A stretch of DNA of 64,000 nucleotides from Oxalobacteraceae bacterium (GCA_013284265.1 JABTBR010000013.1:61217-125216); one strand, 5' to 3'; counted from the first letter of the stretch, positions 42,601-52,756 are shown. Notes: generated by a model not told the origin, from the letters alone. Numbers and translations are program-made.

Positions 42601-45453
42601 TTACAGGCGCGTCAGCAGGGACTTGACCTCGTCGCGCTTGCTGAACTCCTTGACGGCCAGCAGTTGCTCAAGTTGGGCACGGGCGCCGGCCTTGTCGCCC
42701 GCCTTGATCAAGCCCAATCCCATATGGTAGCGGATGTCGGGCGACTGGGGCGCCAGTGCGCTGGCCTGGCGCAGCAGCGGCAGGGCGCGCGCGGTGTCAC
42801 CCTGTTCGGCCAGAATCCAGCCCAGCGTGTCGAGCACGGCCGGATTGGCCGCTGCCAGTTTATGGGCCCGCTGCGCCGTTGCCAGCGCGCGTCTGTCCTG
42901 GCGCTGCTGATAGGCCCAGGCCAGATCGTTCAGGGCGCCGGCGTTGTTGGGTTCCTCATTGACGACGCGCTCGAGCTGGGTGATGGCGGCCGCATAATCC
43001 TGCGCACCCAGATAGGCGCTGGCAAGGTAAAGCCTGACCACCCGGTCGGCGGGATGACTGCTCAGCCAGCTTTGCGCGCGGGCAAAGGCTTGGCTCTGCT
43101 GGCCGGACACCTCCATCGCGGCCAGCACCGGTATCAGCAGCGCGGGCGAGGGCTGCAAGGCATAGGCTTTTTCGTAAGGCGCGCGCGCCGCGCCGCCCAG
43201 GCGCTGTGCCATCAGGATGTCGCCCTCCAGTTTGTAGCCAAGCGCCTGCTGCGGGTGCCGCTGCTGCAACTGGCGGGCACTGGCCAGCGCTTGCGGATAA
43301 GCTCCCTTGGCCGCCAATAAGGTCGCGAGCACTTGCTGCGCCTGGGGATAATCGGCTTGCAAGGCCAAGGCCTTGCGCAGGCTGTCGAGGGCGCCAGCCT
43401 GGTCGCGCTGCTGCAGTTTCAGCTGGGCGATGCGCAGCTGGATCTCGGCCGAATCCGGCTGCAGCACGGCCAGCTTGCTGACGCTCTCCAGTGCGGCTTC
43501 GGCTTGCCCGCTGCGCGCTTGCGCTTCGGCGAGCAGGCTCAGCGCATCGGTGTTGGCCGGATTGCTCGCTTGCAGACTTTGCGCCAGCTGCAGCGCCTTG
43601 GGCAGATTGGGCAGGCGCAGATAGAAGTCGCCCAGCAGCAAGGCCGGCGCCAGCTGTTCCGGATGCTCGCGCACGGCGCGCTCCAGCCAGACCTGGGCCT
43701 CGGCCGGCTGGCCCTGGCCGGCCGCCAGCTTGGCCAGCGCGGCCATGATCGCCGGGTTTTGTTTATCCTTGCCCAGGGCCGCCGTATAGCGCAGGCGCGC
43801 CGCGTCCGGTTTCTTGTCGAGCAGGTCCATCTGGGCCAGGTTATCCAGCGCCGGCAAATAAACGGGATCGGCCGCCAGCGATTTTTCGAAGGCGGCGCGC
43901 GCACCCGGCAGATCCTTGTTGGCGAGCAGCACGCCGCCTTTCAAATTCAGCACTAGCGGATTGCCGCCCTGTTGCCGCTCCATCTGATTGACCGCGCTCA
44001 GCGCCTTGGCGTAATCCTTGATGCGCAGCTGGCTCAGCACCAGCAAGACGCCAGCCCGGTTGCTTTGGGTGTCGAGCGTCGTGGCACGCTCCAGTTCGGC
44101 GATGGCGCGGCCGTTCTCGCCCAGCGCCATCTGGCTCATGCCCAGTGCCGCGTGCAGCATGGGTATCTGCGGCGCCAGCTTGCTGGCCCGCTCGAAATAG
44201 CCGGCAGCCTTGGCGAACTGGCGCAGGCGCATCTGCGCTTCGCCAGCCATCGACAGGGCTTCGATGTCGTCGGGCAGTTTTTCCAGTATCGGGATGGCCA
44301 GCTTCAGTGCCTGCTCGGGGCTATCGTTTTTGAGGGCGATGCGGGCCAGCAGCTTGCTGGCGTAAATATGGCCGGGATTGGCATCGAGGAATTTCAGCGC
44401 GGCCTGCTCGGCTTGCGGTAGCGCGCCCAGGCTCAGTTGAACGGCGGCCAGCAGCAGGGTGCTGGGCATATGCTCGGGCGCCGCTCTCAACACCTGCTGC
44501 AGCTGTTCCAGCGCGGTTTTCAGTTTCCTTTCCCGAAAATCGATCAGCGCCGAGGTGTAGACCACCATGATGTTGGCCGGCGCCAGCTTGCGTGCCTTGT
44601 CGAGCGCCAGCCTGGCGTCGGCAATCTTGCCCGTCTGTAGCTGGATGTTGGCGATATCGATGTGGGCCAGAAAGAACTCCGGGCGTAGCCGCAGCAATTC
44701 CTGGTAGCTCCGCAGCGCCTGAGGGAACTGGCCCTGGCCACGCAAGATGTCGCCCTTCATGCGCAGGCTATCGATATCGGCCGGGTGCGCGGCGAGCGCC
44801 TGTGCCAGCAGCTTCATGGCCTGCTCGGGCTGCTGGCGCAGCATCGCGATGCGCGCCTGGCCCAGCAGGGCAGGGGAAAAATCGGGCCGCAGCTGCAAGG
44901 CTTGCGCATATAACTGGGCCGCTTCCGCCGTTTGCTGCAGCGCCAGCAAGGCATCGGCGCGCACGCTGACAATGGCGGGCTGGGCCGGGTCCGGCTTGAC
45001 TTCGTCGAGCACCCGTTCAAACTGCCCCTGCATCAGCAAGGCTTGTCCCAGTCCGGCGCGATATTCCGCCGGCTGGGCATTGATACCGAGGGCCCGGCGG
45101 AATTCCTTTTCGGCCGACAGCGCGTCACCCGTCTCCAGATGCAACTGTCCGAGCAAGCCCCTGGCCAAGGCGTTGGCCGGTTCGCGCTGCAGCACATTCT
45201 GCAACTGGATAAGCGCTGCTTTTGATTGACCCTGGGCCTGGTAGTGGCGCGCCTCGGCGATCAGGCGTTCGCTGCTTTGCAGGCGGTGGCAGCCCGCCAT
45301 CAGGCCGAGCAGCAGTATCAGTGCAGGCAGCGCCAGCAGGAGTTGCCGTAACGACGGACGAGACAGCGGTTTCAAGGGCGCACGCGCTAGCAGCGGGCGC
45401 AAGGACAGGCCTGGCACAGGCGGGCGGAGCGGGAACGCGAGCGGCTCGTACAT
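42601..45453 (-). CDS. prsT: PEP-CTERM system TPR-repeat lipoprotein PrsT
   Basis: A 950-residue protein, nearly all TPR repeats from about residue 60 to the end, matching the PrsT family of exosortase A loci. A lipobox LMAGC places the acylated Cys at residue 55 and targets it to a membrane, most likely the outer one facing the periplasm. The n-region before the hydrophobic stretch is unusually long (about 37 residues, with Arg and Lys). The start ATG has GGAG nine bases upstream; no later start would keep the signal. An in-frame extension of 30 codons was rejected because it lacks a ribosome site. It leads a three-gene operon with the polymerase-like protein and the protease. Confidence 0.93.
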   Translation of the reverse strand: MYEPLAFPLRPPVPGLSLRPLLARAPLKPLSRPSLRQLLLALPALILLLGLMAGCHRLQSSERLIAEARHYQAQGQSKAALIQLQNVLQREPANALARGLLGQLHLETGDALSAEKEFRRALGINAQPAEYRAGLGQALLMQGQFERVLDEVKPDPAQPAIVSVRADALLALQQTAEAAQLYAQALQLRPDFSPALLGQARIAMLRQQPEQAMKLLAQALAAHPADIDSLRMKGDILRGQGQFPQALRSYQELLRLRPEFFLAHIDIANIQLQTGKIADARLALDKARKLAPANIMVVYTSALIDFRERKLKTALEQLQQVLRAAPEHMPSTLLLAAVQLSLGALPQAEQAALKFLDANPGHIYASKLLARIALKNDSPEQALKLAIPILEKLPDDIEALSMAGEAQMRLRQFAKAAGYFERASKLAPQIPMLHAALGMSQMALGENGRAIAELERATTLDTQSNRAGVLLVLSQLRIKDYAKALSAVNQMERQQGGNPLVLNLKGGVLLANKDLPGARAAFEKSLAADPVYLPALDNLAQMDLLDKKPDAARLRYTAALGKDKQNPAIMAALAKLAAGQGQPAEAQVWLERAVREHPEQLAPALLLGDFYLRLPNLPKALQLAQSLQASNPANTDALSLLAEAQARSGQAEAALESVSKLAVLQPDSAEIQLRIAQLKLQQRDQAGALDSLRKALALQADYPQAQQVLATLLAAKGAYPQALASARQLQQRHPQQALGYKLEGDILMAQRLGGAARAPYEKAYALQPSPALLIPVLAAMEVSGQQSQAFARAQSWLSSHPADRVVRLYLASAYLGAQDYAAAITQLERVVNEEPNNAGALNDLAWAYQQRQDRRALATAQRAHKLAAANPAVLDTLGWILAEQGDTARALPLLRQASALAPQSPDIRYHMGLGLIKAGDKAGARAQLEQLLAVKEFSKRDEVKSLLTRL

Positions 45454-45539
45454 GGGATTCTCCGGCGGACAGTAGTAGTCAGCGTAGAAGCGCGCGGCCG
45501 GCGCCGTTTGTGCGAACGCAAACATGCACGCATTGCGCG

Positions 45540-45554
45540 GCAATCGCCGGGCCT
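45540..45554 (-). promoter_or_regulatory. Candidate sigma-54 (-24/-12) element upstream of prsT
   Basis: On the minus strand the bases aggcccggcgattgc have GG and GC at RpoN spacing and agree at 13 of 14 positions with the element in front of the acyl-CoA ligase. It lies about 75 bases ahead of the prsT start codon after allowing for the transcription start. No regulator gene (prsR, rpoN) is in the window. Confidence 0.3.
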
Positions 45555-45665
45555 TTGTGCGCCCTCAAATACGCGCATTGGTCCGTCCGTAAAATCGGCT
45601 CAGACGGCAGGCGGGTGCCGCCGCCTTGTCACTTCTCCAACCGATACGCAAGCCAGGGTGAACAC

Positions 45666-46946
45666 ATGGATGTCGTCGCCGTCGTGGGTCTGGGTTATGT
45701 GGGGCTGTCGCTGGCGGTGTCTTTCGGGACCCATCGGCGCACAGTGGGATTCGATCTATCCGCGCGCAAGGTCGCCAGCTACCAGCGCGGCTGCGATCCC
45801 ACCGGCGAAGTTTCACCGGTCCAGTTCGCCGCTGCCAAATGGCTCAGTGTCGGTTGCGATCCGGCCGCCCTGGCCGAGGCCGACTGCATCGTGGTGGCCG
45901 TTCCCACGCCGGTCGACAGCGCCCACAATCCCGACTTTTCCGCGCTGGAGGGCGCCTGTGGCTCGGTTGGCCGTCACATGAAACGCGGCGCCATCGTCGT
46001 GTTCGAATCCACCGTCTATCCCGGCGCCACCGAGGAAATCTGCATTCCCCTGCTCGAAGCCAGTTCCGGTCTGCGCTGGAAGCACGACTTCCACGTCGGT
46101 TTCTCGCCCGAACGCATCAATCCAGGCGACAAGGAACATACGCTGGGAACGATACGCAAAGTCGTCTCGGGTGACGACGCGGCCACGCTGGAGCAGATCG
46201 CCGCCCTGTACGAGCAGGTGGTGGCGGCCGGCGTGCACCGCGCCTCCAGCATCAAGGTTGCCGAGGCCGCCAAAGTGATTGAAAACACCCAGCGCGACCT
46301 CAATATCGCCCTGATGAACGAGCTGGCCATCATCTTCGACCGGCTCGATATCGACACCATCGAAGTGCTGCAGGCGGCCGGCACCAAGTGGAACTTCCTG
46401 CCGTTCCGGCCCGGCCTGGTCGGCGGCCACTGCATCGGCGTCGATCCCTACTACCTGACCCACAAGGCCGAGATGCTGGGCTACCATCCCCACGTGATCC
46501 TGGCCGGGCGCCGCATCAACGATGGCATGGCCAAATTTGTCGCCGAAAAAACCATCAAGGAAATGGTACGCGCCGGTTTCCGCCTGAAGGGTTCCAGCGT
46601 CAATGTGATGGGCCTGACCTTCAAGGAAAATTGTCCGGACCTGCGCAACTCCAAGGTCGTCGACATGATCCGTGAACTGCGCTCCTATGGCGTCAACGTG
46701 CATGTGCATGACCCGGTGGCCGATGCCGGCGACGCGCTTGAAGAATACGGCATCGAACTGCTGGCCTGGGACCAGTTGCCGCGGGCCGAAGCCATCGTCA
46801 GCGCCGTGTCGCACCGTGAACTGCTGGCCAGGCCACTGGCCCACTACCAGGAAAAAATCGTCGGCGACGGTTGTTTCATCGACGTCAAATCCTATTTCGA
46901 TCCCCAGGTGCTGCGCGATTGCGGCCTGAGCGTATGGAGGCTGTGA
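45666..46946 (+). CDS. tviB: UDP-N-acetylhexosamine 6-dehydrogenase (TviB/WbpO type)
   Basis: A 426-residue nucleotide-sugar dehydrogenase. The Rossmann motif [10 protein letters not shown] is at residues 5-14, [10 protein letters not shown] is typical of the Vi-antigen TviB branch, and catalytic Cys256 lies in [29 protein letters not shown] completes the family signature. It oxidises C6 of UDP-GlcNAc or UDP-GalNAc twice to the uronic acid with NAD+. The ATG was preferred to an upstream reading that overlaps prsT in antisense. It is followed in TGATG overlap by the epimerase gene, the same pairing as tviB/tviC, so UDP-GalNAcA is a likely end product. Confidence 0.92.
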   Translation: MDVVAVVGLGYVGLSLAVSFGTHRRTVGFDLSARKVASYQRGCDPTGEVSPVQFAAAKWLSVGCDPAALAEADCIVVAVPTPVDSAHNPDFSALEGACGSVGRHMKRGAIVVFESTVYPGATEEICIPLLEASSGLRWKHDFHVGFSPERINPGDKEHTLGTIRKVVSGDDAATLEQIAALYEQVVAAGVHRASSIKVAEAAKVIENTQRDLNIALMNELAIIFDRLDIDTIEVLQAAGTKWNFLPFRPGLVGGHCIGVDPYYLTHKAEMLGYHPHVILAGRRINDGMAKFVAEKTIKEMVRAGFRLKGSSVNVMGLTFKENCPDLRNSKVVDMIRELRSYGVNVHVHDPVADAGDALEEYGIELLAWDQLPRAEAIVSAVSHRELLARPLAHYQEKIVGDGCFIDVKSYFDPQVLRDCGLSVWRL

Positions 46947-48016
46947 TGGCGGATTGTTACGAAAACGGCAGCATGGTGGCGTCCGCCTATCAAGGGGCGC
47001 GCGAGCACCTGGAGCAGCAGCGCTATCGCTGGCTGGTCACCGGCGTGGCCGGTTTCATCGGTTCCAATCTGCTCGAAACCCTATTGCAATTGGGCCAGGA
47101 CGTGGTCGGTCTGGATAATTTCCTGACCGGCTATTCGCACAACCTGGAGCAGGTGCGCCATGTGGTCGGTGCACAAGCCTGGTCGCGCTTCCAGTTTATC
47201 AAGGGCGATATCCGTGATCTTGCCGTCTGCCAGCGCGCCTGTGCCGGCGCCGATTTCGTGCTGCACCAGGCCGCCGTCGGCTCGGTTGGGCGTTCGATTG
47301 AAGATCCCTTGCTCAGCAACGATATCAATGTCGGCGGCTTTCTCAACGTGCTGGTGGCGGCCCGCGACGCGCGCGTCAGGCGTATGGTGTATGCCGCCTC
47401 CAGCGCCAGCTACGGCGATCATCCCGCCTTGCCCAAGCTGGAAGCGGCGATAGGCAATCCCCTGTCACCGTATGCCTTGACCAAATGCATCAACGAGCAG
47501 TATGCGGCGGTGTTCCAGCGCTGCTACGGCTGCGAAACAATCGGTTTGCGCTACTTTAATATTTTCGGGCCGCGCCAGGACCCCGATGGCGCGTATGCGG
47601 CCGTTATCCCACAGTGGATCGCCGCCTTGATCGGCAACCGTCAGCTGACCATCCATGGCGATGGCGAGAGCAGCCGCGACTTCTGTTTTATCGGCAATGC
47701 CGTGCAAGCCAATCTGCTGGCCGCCCTCAGCACTGACAGCCAGGCCATCAACCAAGTGTACAACGTGGCGGTCAATGGCCGTACCAGCCTGAACGAGTTG
47801 TATCTGATGTTGCACGGCATGCTGGTCGAACATTTCCCCCATTTACACGACTACCAGCCGCACTATGGCGCCTTCCGTCCCGGCGACATCCGCCATTCAC
47901 AGGCCGATATTTCCAAGGCGGGCAAGCTGCTCGGCTTTGCGCCCACGCATGATCTGCCGCGCGGATTGAAGCAGGCTCTGCCCTGGTATGTGGCACGCAT
48001 GCGCGGCACCGCCTGA
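46946..48016 (+). CDS. NAD-dependent UDP-sugar 4-epimerase (TviC/WbpP type)
   Basis: A 356-residue extended short-chain dehydrogenase. The NAD-binding motif [10 protein letters not shown] is at 31-40. The catalytic Tyr176 and Lys180 lie in SPYALTK, and [18 protein letters not shown] is typical of the WbpP/TviC family, which epimerises UDP-GlcNAc or its uronate at C4. The N-terminal 25 residues before the Rossmann strand are usual for WbpP. The start was set at the ATG in overlap with the dehydrogenase stop, preceded by GGAGG. A third role, UDP-Glc 4-epimerisation, is less likely. Confidence 0.9.
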   Translation: MADCYENGSMVASAYQGAREHLEQQRYRWLVTGVAGFIGSNLLETLLQLGQDVVGLDNFLTGYSHNLEQVRHVVGAQAWSRFQFIKGDIRDLAVCQRACAGADFVLHQAAVGSVGRSIEDPLLSNDINVGGFLNVLVAARDARVRRMVYAASSASYGDHPALPKLEAAIGNPLSPYALTKCINEQYAAVFQRCYGCETIGLRYFNIFGPRQDPDGAYAAVIPQWIAALIGNRQLTIHGDGESSRDFCFIGNAVQANLLAALSTDSQAINQVYNVAVNGRTSLNELYLMLHGMLVEHFPHLHDYQPHYGAFRPGDIRHSQADISKAGKLLGFAPTHDLPRGLKQALPWYVARMRGTA

Positions 48017-48147
48017 GCCTGCCCGCTGCCCTCGGCGCGCGTTGGCACCCAAGCCGCATCGATGGTGAGGGCCACGGCTTGCGGCGAGGCTGCGGCGCTG
48101 CGGCGCAGCGGCGCAGCCGGGCTGCGGCGCATCCGCGAAGGCCAGCA

Positions 48148-49416
48148 TCAAGTCTGCGCCGGGCCTCGCGGCTGCGCCTCCAGCCTGCGCGCTATGCCGC
48201 GAAAGTCCACGGTGTCGAGCAGCACGGGGCGCCGCCAGACCGTGGCGATATAGTCCAGCACTCCCTGCGCTCTTTTCTGGTCCAGCCCGCGTCCGTCGCA
48301 CCGGTGCTCGTGCTCCAGCACCAGGGCGCCATCTTCCCTTAGCTGTTTGACGGCGATGCAGGGCACGCCGTAGTGGTAGCGCGGCGCCAGGATCGCCTCG
48401 CGCACGGCATGGATATCGCGGCTTGCCACGCGCGCCTCGCCGTCCGTCTGCATCTGGAAGACAAACAGGTTCAGACACTGGGCCAGCGCCGGGTCCAGAT
48501 AGTTACGGATAAAACCAAAGTCGTCCTCTTCCCGGCAGATGGCGCGCGCCGCCGCCATACCCCGCTGCGCGATGAGGTATTCCCACAGGCAGAATCCCAG
48601 GTGGTAGGGATTGATGGCGAGCGCGCTTTGTCCGGCGCCCGCGTGCGGACGCACCACGTCGGAATGTGCGCGTAGCGCATCCAGATATCGTTGCGGCGGC
48701 AAGAAATCGGCCTCGCGCAACAGCCGTGCATGCCAATAGCAGGCCCAGCCCTCGTTCATGATCTGGCAGGCGTGGACCGGGTAAAAATACTGTGCCTCCG
48801 CGCGCACGGCCAGAAAGATCTCCCGCTCCCATTCCTGCATGGCAGGCGCGTGCCGGGCGATAAACCAGAGCAGGTCGTGCTCAGGCCGCATTGGACTGCC
48901 CTGGCGGTCGGGTGCCGCATCGGCATCGATGTGCCGCTCCAGCGCCAGCGCGGCGTCGAGCACGGCATCGACTCGGGCGTGGCCATGCTGCTGCGCCAGC
49001 GCATCGACCTGGTGCGCGCGTGCGGCGCTTTGGGCCAGAATATCGCCGCCGCCCTGGGCCAGCTGGCGCCGGAACAGGCAGTTATTGGTGATGAAGTCGG
49101 CATGGCCGATGACATGGGCCAGCACCAGCGTGTTGTCGGCCAGGGTGTTGCTGTCGAGTAGAAATGCGCGGCAGGGATCGCCCGGGAACATCACCTCGAA
49201 AATATGCGACAGCCCCATTTGCTGCTGCAGCAGCTGTTGCGCATAACGAATCCCGAAGGACCAGTGGCGCATCCGCACCGGCATCCCATATACCGCCACC
49301 TCCAGCATGACATTGCGCGGCGCCAGCTCGAATTCGATCGGCGGGCAGTCCAGGCCATGCGTCAGTGCCAGCGCCGACAGCTGTTGAGCGCAAGTGCGCA
49401 GTTCCGGGCTCAGCAT
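48148..49416 (-). CDS. SpoVR family protein
   Basis: A 422-residue member of the SpoVR/YcgB family, somewhat shorter than the 470-510 residues common elsewhere. Recognisable parts are MEVMFPGDPCRAFLLDS-like text, VIGHADFITNN, MNEGWACYWHARL and NPYHLGFCLWEY. The biochemical role is not known; in many proteobacteria it is co-transcribed with yeaH and prkA and is linked to stress or stationary phase. Its ATG overlaps the yeaH stop by 7 bases. It is the last gene of that operon and converges on the epimerase gene across 131 bp. Confidence 0.92.
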   Translation of the reverse strand: MLSPELRTCAQQLSALALTHGLDCPPIEFELAPRNVMLEVAVYGMPVRMRHWSFGIRYAQQLLQQQMGLSHIFEVMFPGDPCRAFLLDSNTLADNTLVLAHVIGHADFITNNCLFRRQLAQGGGDILAQSAARAHQVDALAQQHGHARVDAVLDAALALERHIDADAAPDRQGSPMRPEHDLLWFIARHAPAMQEWEREIFLAVRAEAQYFYPVHACQIMNEGWACYWHARLLREADFLPPQRYLDALRAHSDVVRPHAGAGQSALAINPYHLGFCLWEYLIAQRGMAAARAICREEDDFGFIRNYLDPALAQCLNLFVFQMQTDGEARVASRDIHAVREAILAPRYHYGVPCIAVKQLREDGALVLEHEHRCDGRGLDQKRAQGVLDYIATVWRRPVLLDTVDFRGIARRLEAQPRGPAQT

Positions 49417-50582
49417 GCTGGCTGCGCCGTCATGGCGGGGGAGTTGAAGAACTGGTGGATCGCTTGCCAGATGTCGCCTTCCTCGGTGAGCGTGCTGGCG
49501 CCCGCAGCCTTGTCATGCCGGACCAGCTCGTCCCAGAGCCGCCGCATTTCCGTCTGATGCATGCGTGGCATGCCGGGCAGCACTTCCACATAGCCCAGAA
49601 AATTGAAACACCTCGTCATCGTGGCCAGCGCATGGCAGGCGGCGACGCGGTCTTCGATGAAATTCTCGCCGTCGGAGGCATAGAACAGATAGGCGTTGCG
49701 GCCCGCTCCGGCCTGGCTGCCAAGCAGCTGCAAGGCCAGTGTGAAGGCGCTCGACGCGAGCGTGCCGCCGCTGCCGCAGACCTGGAAGAATTCTTCCTCG
49801 GCAAACTCCCAGGCCGCCGAGGCGTGTGCCAGAAAATGCACATCCAATTGCTGATAGCGCTGGCGCAAGCCATGCAGCACACAATAGAAGAAGGCCTTGG
49901 CCAGCTTGCGCTCCACCGGTCCCATGCTGGCCGACACGTCCAGCACGAAGAAAACGCAGGCGCGTGGACCTGGCGCGGGGCCTTGCCGTAACTGGCGGAA
50001 GCGCAGATCGTCGTTGCTAAACGCTGGCCCTTGCGGCTGGAGTGAGCGGCGCCGGATGGCTTCCTTCAGGGTACGACGGCGGTCCAGGCGCGAACGTGCT
50101 CCACGTTTGTTCCAGCCTTCGCGCTGCAAGCCTGGCTGGCCGAGCCACTCATCGGCTGCGGGCCGCAGCAGCGGCAGCCGCAGCTCGCGCCAGATCAGGT
50201 CGAGCATGTCGGCGGCGCTCATTTCCACCTGCAGCGTGATGCCGCCGTCGGCCGATCCGCCCGGTGCCATGTAGCCGCCGGCCCTGGTCCCGGGGGATGG
50301 CGCCGGCGCCGCGCGCAGCAGCTCGCCGGGCTGGCCCTCACCCTGGCCGGCACCGGTTTGCAATGGCCCCTGCAGCAGGCTAAAGTGCATATGTTCGGGC
50401 AGCTGCAGCGGCAGGCGCAGCTTGCGATGGCGTGCGCCGTCGATGAGCTCGGCAGCGCCCAGCAGATCCGGCAGCTGGCTGCGGATGGCGGCAGCGGCTG
50501 TTTCGGAAAGCCGCAGCCAGTCCGCCTCCCCGCGTGAAAACAGGGCGTACCAGCCTAGCCTTGCTGCCCCGCGCTCGTCCAT
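49410..50582 (-). CDS. yeaH: YeaH/YhbH family (DUF444) von Willebrand-like protein
   Basis: A 390-residue protein of the DUF444 family. A von Willebrand A-like domain occupies the C-terminal half, with the MIDAS motif DVSASMG near residue 215 and CGSGGT and YASDGENF further on. The N-terminal third is low-complexity and proline/glycine rich. In enterobacteria the YeaG (PrkA) kinase and YeaH act together in nitrogen-starvation and stress responses. The gene lies 9 bases after prkA and overlaps spoVR. Confidence 0.92.
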   Translation of the reverse strand: MDERGAARLGWYALFSRGEADWLRLSETAAAAIRSQLPDLLGAAELIDGARHRKLRLPLQLPEHMHFSLLQGPLQTGAGQGEGQPGELLRAAPAPSPGTRAGGYMAPGGSADGGITLQVEMSAADMLDLIWRELRLPLLRPAADEWLGQPGLQREGWNKRGARSRLDRRRTLKEAIRRRSLQPQGPAFSNDDLRFRQLRQGPAPGPRACVFFVLDVSASMGPVERKLAKAFFYCVLHGLRQRYQQLDVHFLAHASAAWEFAEEEFFQVCGSGGTLASSAFTLALQLLGSQAGAGRNAYLFYASDGENFIEDRVAACHALATMTRCFNFLGYVEVLPGMPRMHQTEMRRLWDELVRHDKAAGASTLTEEGDIWQAIHQFFNSPAMTAQPAC

Positions 50583-50591
50583 CGCCTGGCC

Positions 50592-52553
50592 TCATTCCTG
50601 TGCCAGCAAGGTGCTGACATAATTCAGCGCATCGCGTGCGCTATGGCTGTCGTAACCGTAGTCATCCATCATCCGCTGGGCCACCGCTGACATCCGCTCG
50701 CCCGTATCGGCGTCCGGCCGGCTGGGCGAGCCGACCAGGCGCAGCACATCGCGCCGCTGTTCGAACAGATAGTGCTGCACCGCCTCGCGCAAGGGCAGGT
50801 GGCTGGCCAGACCGAAGCGTTCGCCGCGCTTGTAGGCGCTCATGGCCTTGCGCACGACTTCCTGGCGGAAGGACTGCTTGCCGGCATCGGAAATATGGAT
50901 TTTCTCTTCGACCGTGCGCAAAAACCGTTCGTCCGGGCGGCGCTCTTCATTGGTGATGGGATCGCGGATCTGGCGGTTATCGAGCATGGCTTCGACCTCG
51001 TCCAGATATTTGCCCAGCAGGGCGTTGGCCTCCTGTTCGAAGGAGACGAACAGCGCCTGATGCACATCCTGGCGCACCCAGCGGTTATAAAATTCCTTGC
51101 GTGTCAGGATCAACAAGTCTATCCATTTGCGCTTGCGCCGCGCATCGATGCGGGCATCGTTTTCGATGCTCTTCTTCAGGGCCAGCAGAAAGTCCATGGT
51201 ACTCAGGCTGCGCCGTTGCGACTGGATGATGGCATACGACAGCGCATTGATCACGAAGCGGGGCGACACCCCGGTCAGGCCCTCGTCGGGCGCGTCGCCG
51301 GCCCCTTGCGGCGGCGAGCCGTCGGCTTGCCGCAGGCCCTCGCCATCTTCACCGGCGTGACGCCGTACTTTGCCTACCAGCTCGCCATCGTCGCCGTCCC
51401 CCTCATGCAGCCGGCTCAGAATGGCGAACACCGCCGCCGCGTCCAGCACATGGGGGTCGAGGTGCACCGTACTGAAGGCCGGTGCGGCCGACACGATCAG
51501 CTTGCGGTAGATCCGTGCCTCCTCGCGGTAGTCCAGCGTGTAGGGCAGTTGCACGATCACCATGCGGTCGAGCAGGGCTTCGTTCTCGCTCTCCTGCAGG
51601 AATTTGCGGAACTCGGCCAGATTGGTGTGCGCCAGGATGGTTTCATCGAGGTAGATCAGCGGAAAGCGCGCCACCTTGACATTCTGCTCCTGCGTCAGCG
51701 TCAGCAGCAGATACAGGAATTCGCGCTTGACCTTGAGGATCTCGATCATTTCCAGCATGCCGCGGCTGGCCGCATAGACGGCGCCCGACCAGGACCAGGC
51801 GCGCGGGTCGCCCTCGTCGCCGAATTCGGCCACCTTGGCCAGGTCGACCGAGCCCACCAGGTCGGCCAGGTCGGCCGTGCTGGGATCATGCGGCGCGTAG
51901 GTGCCGATGCCGCGGCGCGCCGCCTCGGACAGGACAATGCGCTCGACCGGCATGCGCAGGAAATCGCCGCCCTGGCGCTGCTCCAGCTGCGCGCGGCAAT
52001 GGGGACACAGCTCGCCCACCACCTCGATGCCAAGGCTGGCGCGCAGCCCGGCGCGCATGGCCTGCGGCACCAGGTGCAGCGGTGATTCATGCACGGGACA
52101 GCCGGCGATCGCATACAGCGCGCCGGCCTCGGTCTGGCTATACTGTTCCAGCCCGCGCTTGAGCAGGATCACCAGCGTGGACTTGCCGCCCGAGGGCGGC
52201 CCCAGCAGAAGCAGCAGGCGCCGTCCCACCTGGGAGCCGGAGGCCGCCGCCTTGAAGTAGTCGCAGATGCGCTCGATCGCCGTATCGATGCCGAACAGGT
52301 CCTCGGCGAACAGGCGGCAGCGCAGCCGGCCCTGCAGGTCTTCCTCGCTGCTCCAGCGCAGCATGTCCCAGATGTACTGGTGCGAATTGCGTGCCAGCGC
52401 CTGTGGCGCCGCCGGCAGGATGTCGTTGACGAAACGGGAAAACGGGCCGCTCCAGCGCGGCGGCTGATGCTGCCGCGCATAGTGCTGCAAGGAGTCGAGC
52501 AAGCCGGGCGGCGGCGTGGCGCCCGGCTCCGTGTCGTCGCGATCGATACTCAC
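50592..52553 (-). CDS. prkA: PrkA serine protein kinase
   Basis: A 653-residue PrkA (YeaG) protein. The N-terminal AAA-like domain has the P-loop GPPSGGKST (Lys124), and a CPVHESPLHLVP block and ELCPHCRAQLEQR cysteine pair follow. The C-terminal PrkA domain contains the conserved SPRFVINALSYAI and DARRKRKW. A 45-residue Gly/Asp-rich segment before that domain is longer than in the enterobacterial proteins. Reported activities are serine kinase and, for the Bacillus protein, an ATP-dependent protease. It is the first gene of the prkA-yeaH-spoVR operon. The 203 bp in front of it carry no clear promoter. Confidence 0.94.
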   Translation of the reverse strand: MSIDRDDTEPGATPPPGLLDSLQHYARQHQPPRWSGPFSRFVNDILPAAPQALARNSHQYIWDMLRWSSEEDLQGRLRCRLFAEDLFGIDTAIERICDYFKAAASGSQVGRRLLLLLGPPSGGKSTLVILLKRGLEQYSQTEAGALYAIAGCPVHESPLHLVPQAMRAGLRASLGIEVVGELCPHCRAQLEQRQGGDFLRMPVERIVLSEAARRGIGTYAPHDPSTADLADLVGSVDLAKVAEFGDEGDPRAWSWSGAVYAASRGMLEMIEILKVKREFLYLLLTLTQEQNVKVARFPLIYLDETILAHTNLAEFRKFLQESENEALLDRMVIVQLPYTLDYREEARIYRKLIVSAAPAFSTVHLDPHVLDAAAVFAILSRLHEGDGDDGELVGKVRRHAGEDGEGLRQADGSPPQGAGDAPDEGLTGVSPRFVINALSYAIIQSQRRSLSTMDFLLALKKSIENDARIDARRKRKWIDLLILTRKEFYNRWVRQDVHQALFVSFEQEANALLGKYLDEVEAMLDNRQIRDPITNEERRPDERFLRTVEEKIHISDAGKQSFRQEVVRKAMSAYKRGERFGLASHLPLREAVQHYLFEQRRDVLRLVGSPSRPDADTGERMSAVAQRMMDDYGYDSHSARDALNYVSTLLAQE

Positions 52554-52727
52554 ATTTCCTCCCGCACGCAGGCCCTAGCTGGGCCGGATGGGGATGAGTA
52601 TCCGCGCAGGGACCTGCGCAAGCATGATGTCGCTCAATCGAGCGGAGGGATCGTTTTACCGGTGGGGAGGTCGATTGCGCAGACTGAATAAGGCAGGGAG
52701 GATTGAATGCGGACGCAGCCGGGACCC

Positions 52728-52742
52728 GGCGCGGCCCGCGCC
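52728..52742 (-). terminator. GC-rich hairpin after the Sel1-like lipoprotein gene
   Basis: The bases ggcgcg, gcc, cgcgcc form a six-pair stem with a three-base loop, 15 bases beyond the stop of the small lipoprotein gene. No T run follows, so it is at best an incomplete intrinsic terminator. Confidence 0.25.
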
Positions 52743-52756
52743 CCAGGCGCCAAGTA

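Noticed and set aside
45222..45665. Upstream extension of the TviB-like frame
   Set aside because: It overlaps prsT in antisense and carries no ribosome site; the family starts at [10 protein letters not shown].
48017..48147. Repeated gctgcggcg units between the epimerase and spoVR genes
   Set aside because: Short irregular GC-rich repeats of this kind are frequent in the genome; neither a stable terminator nor a gene can be supported.
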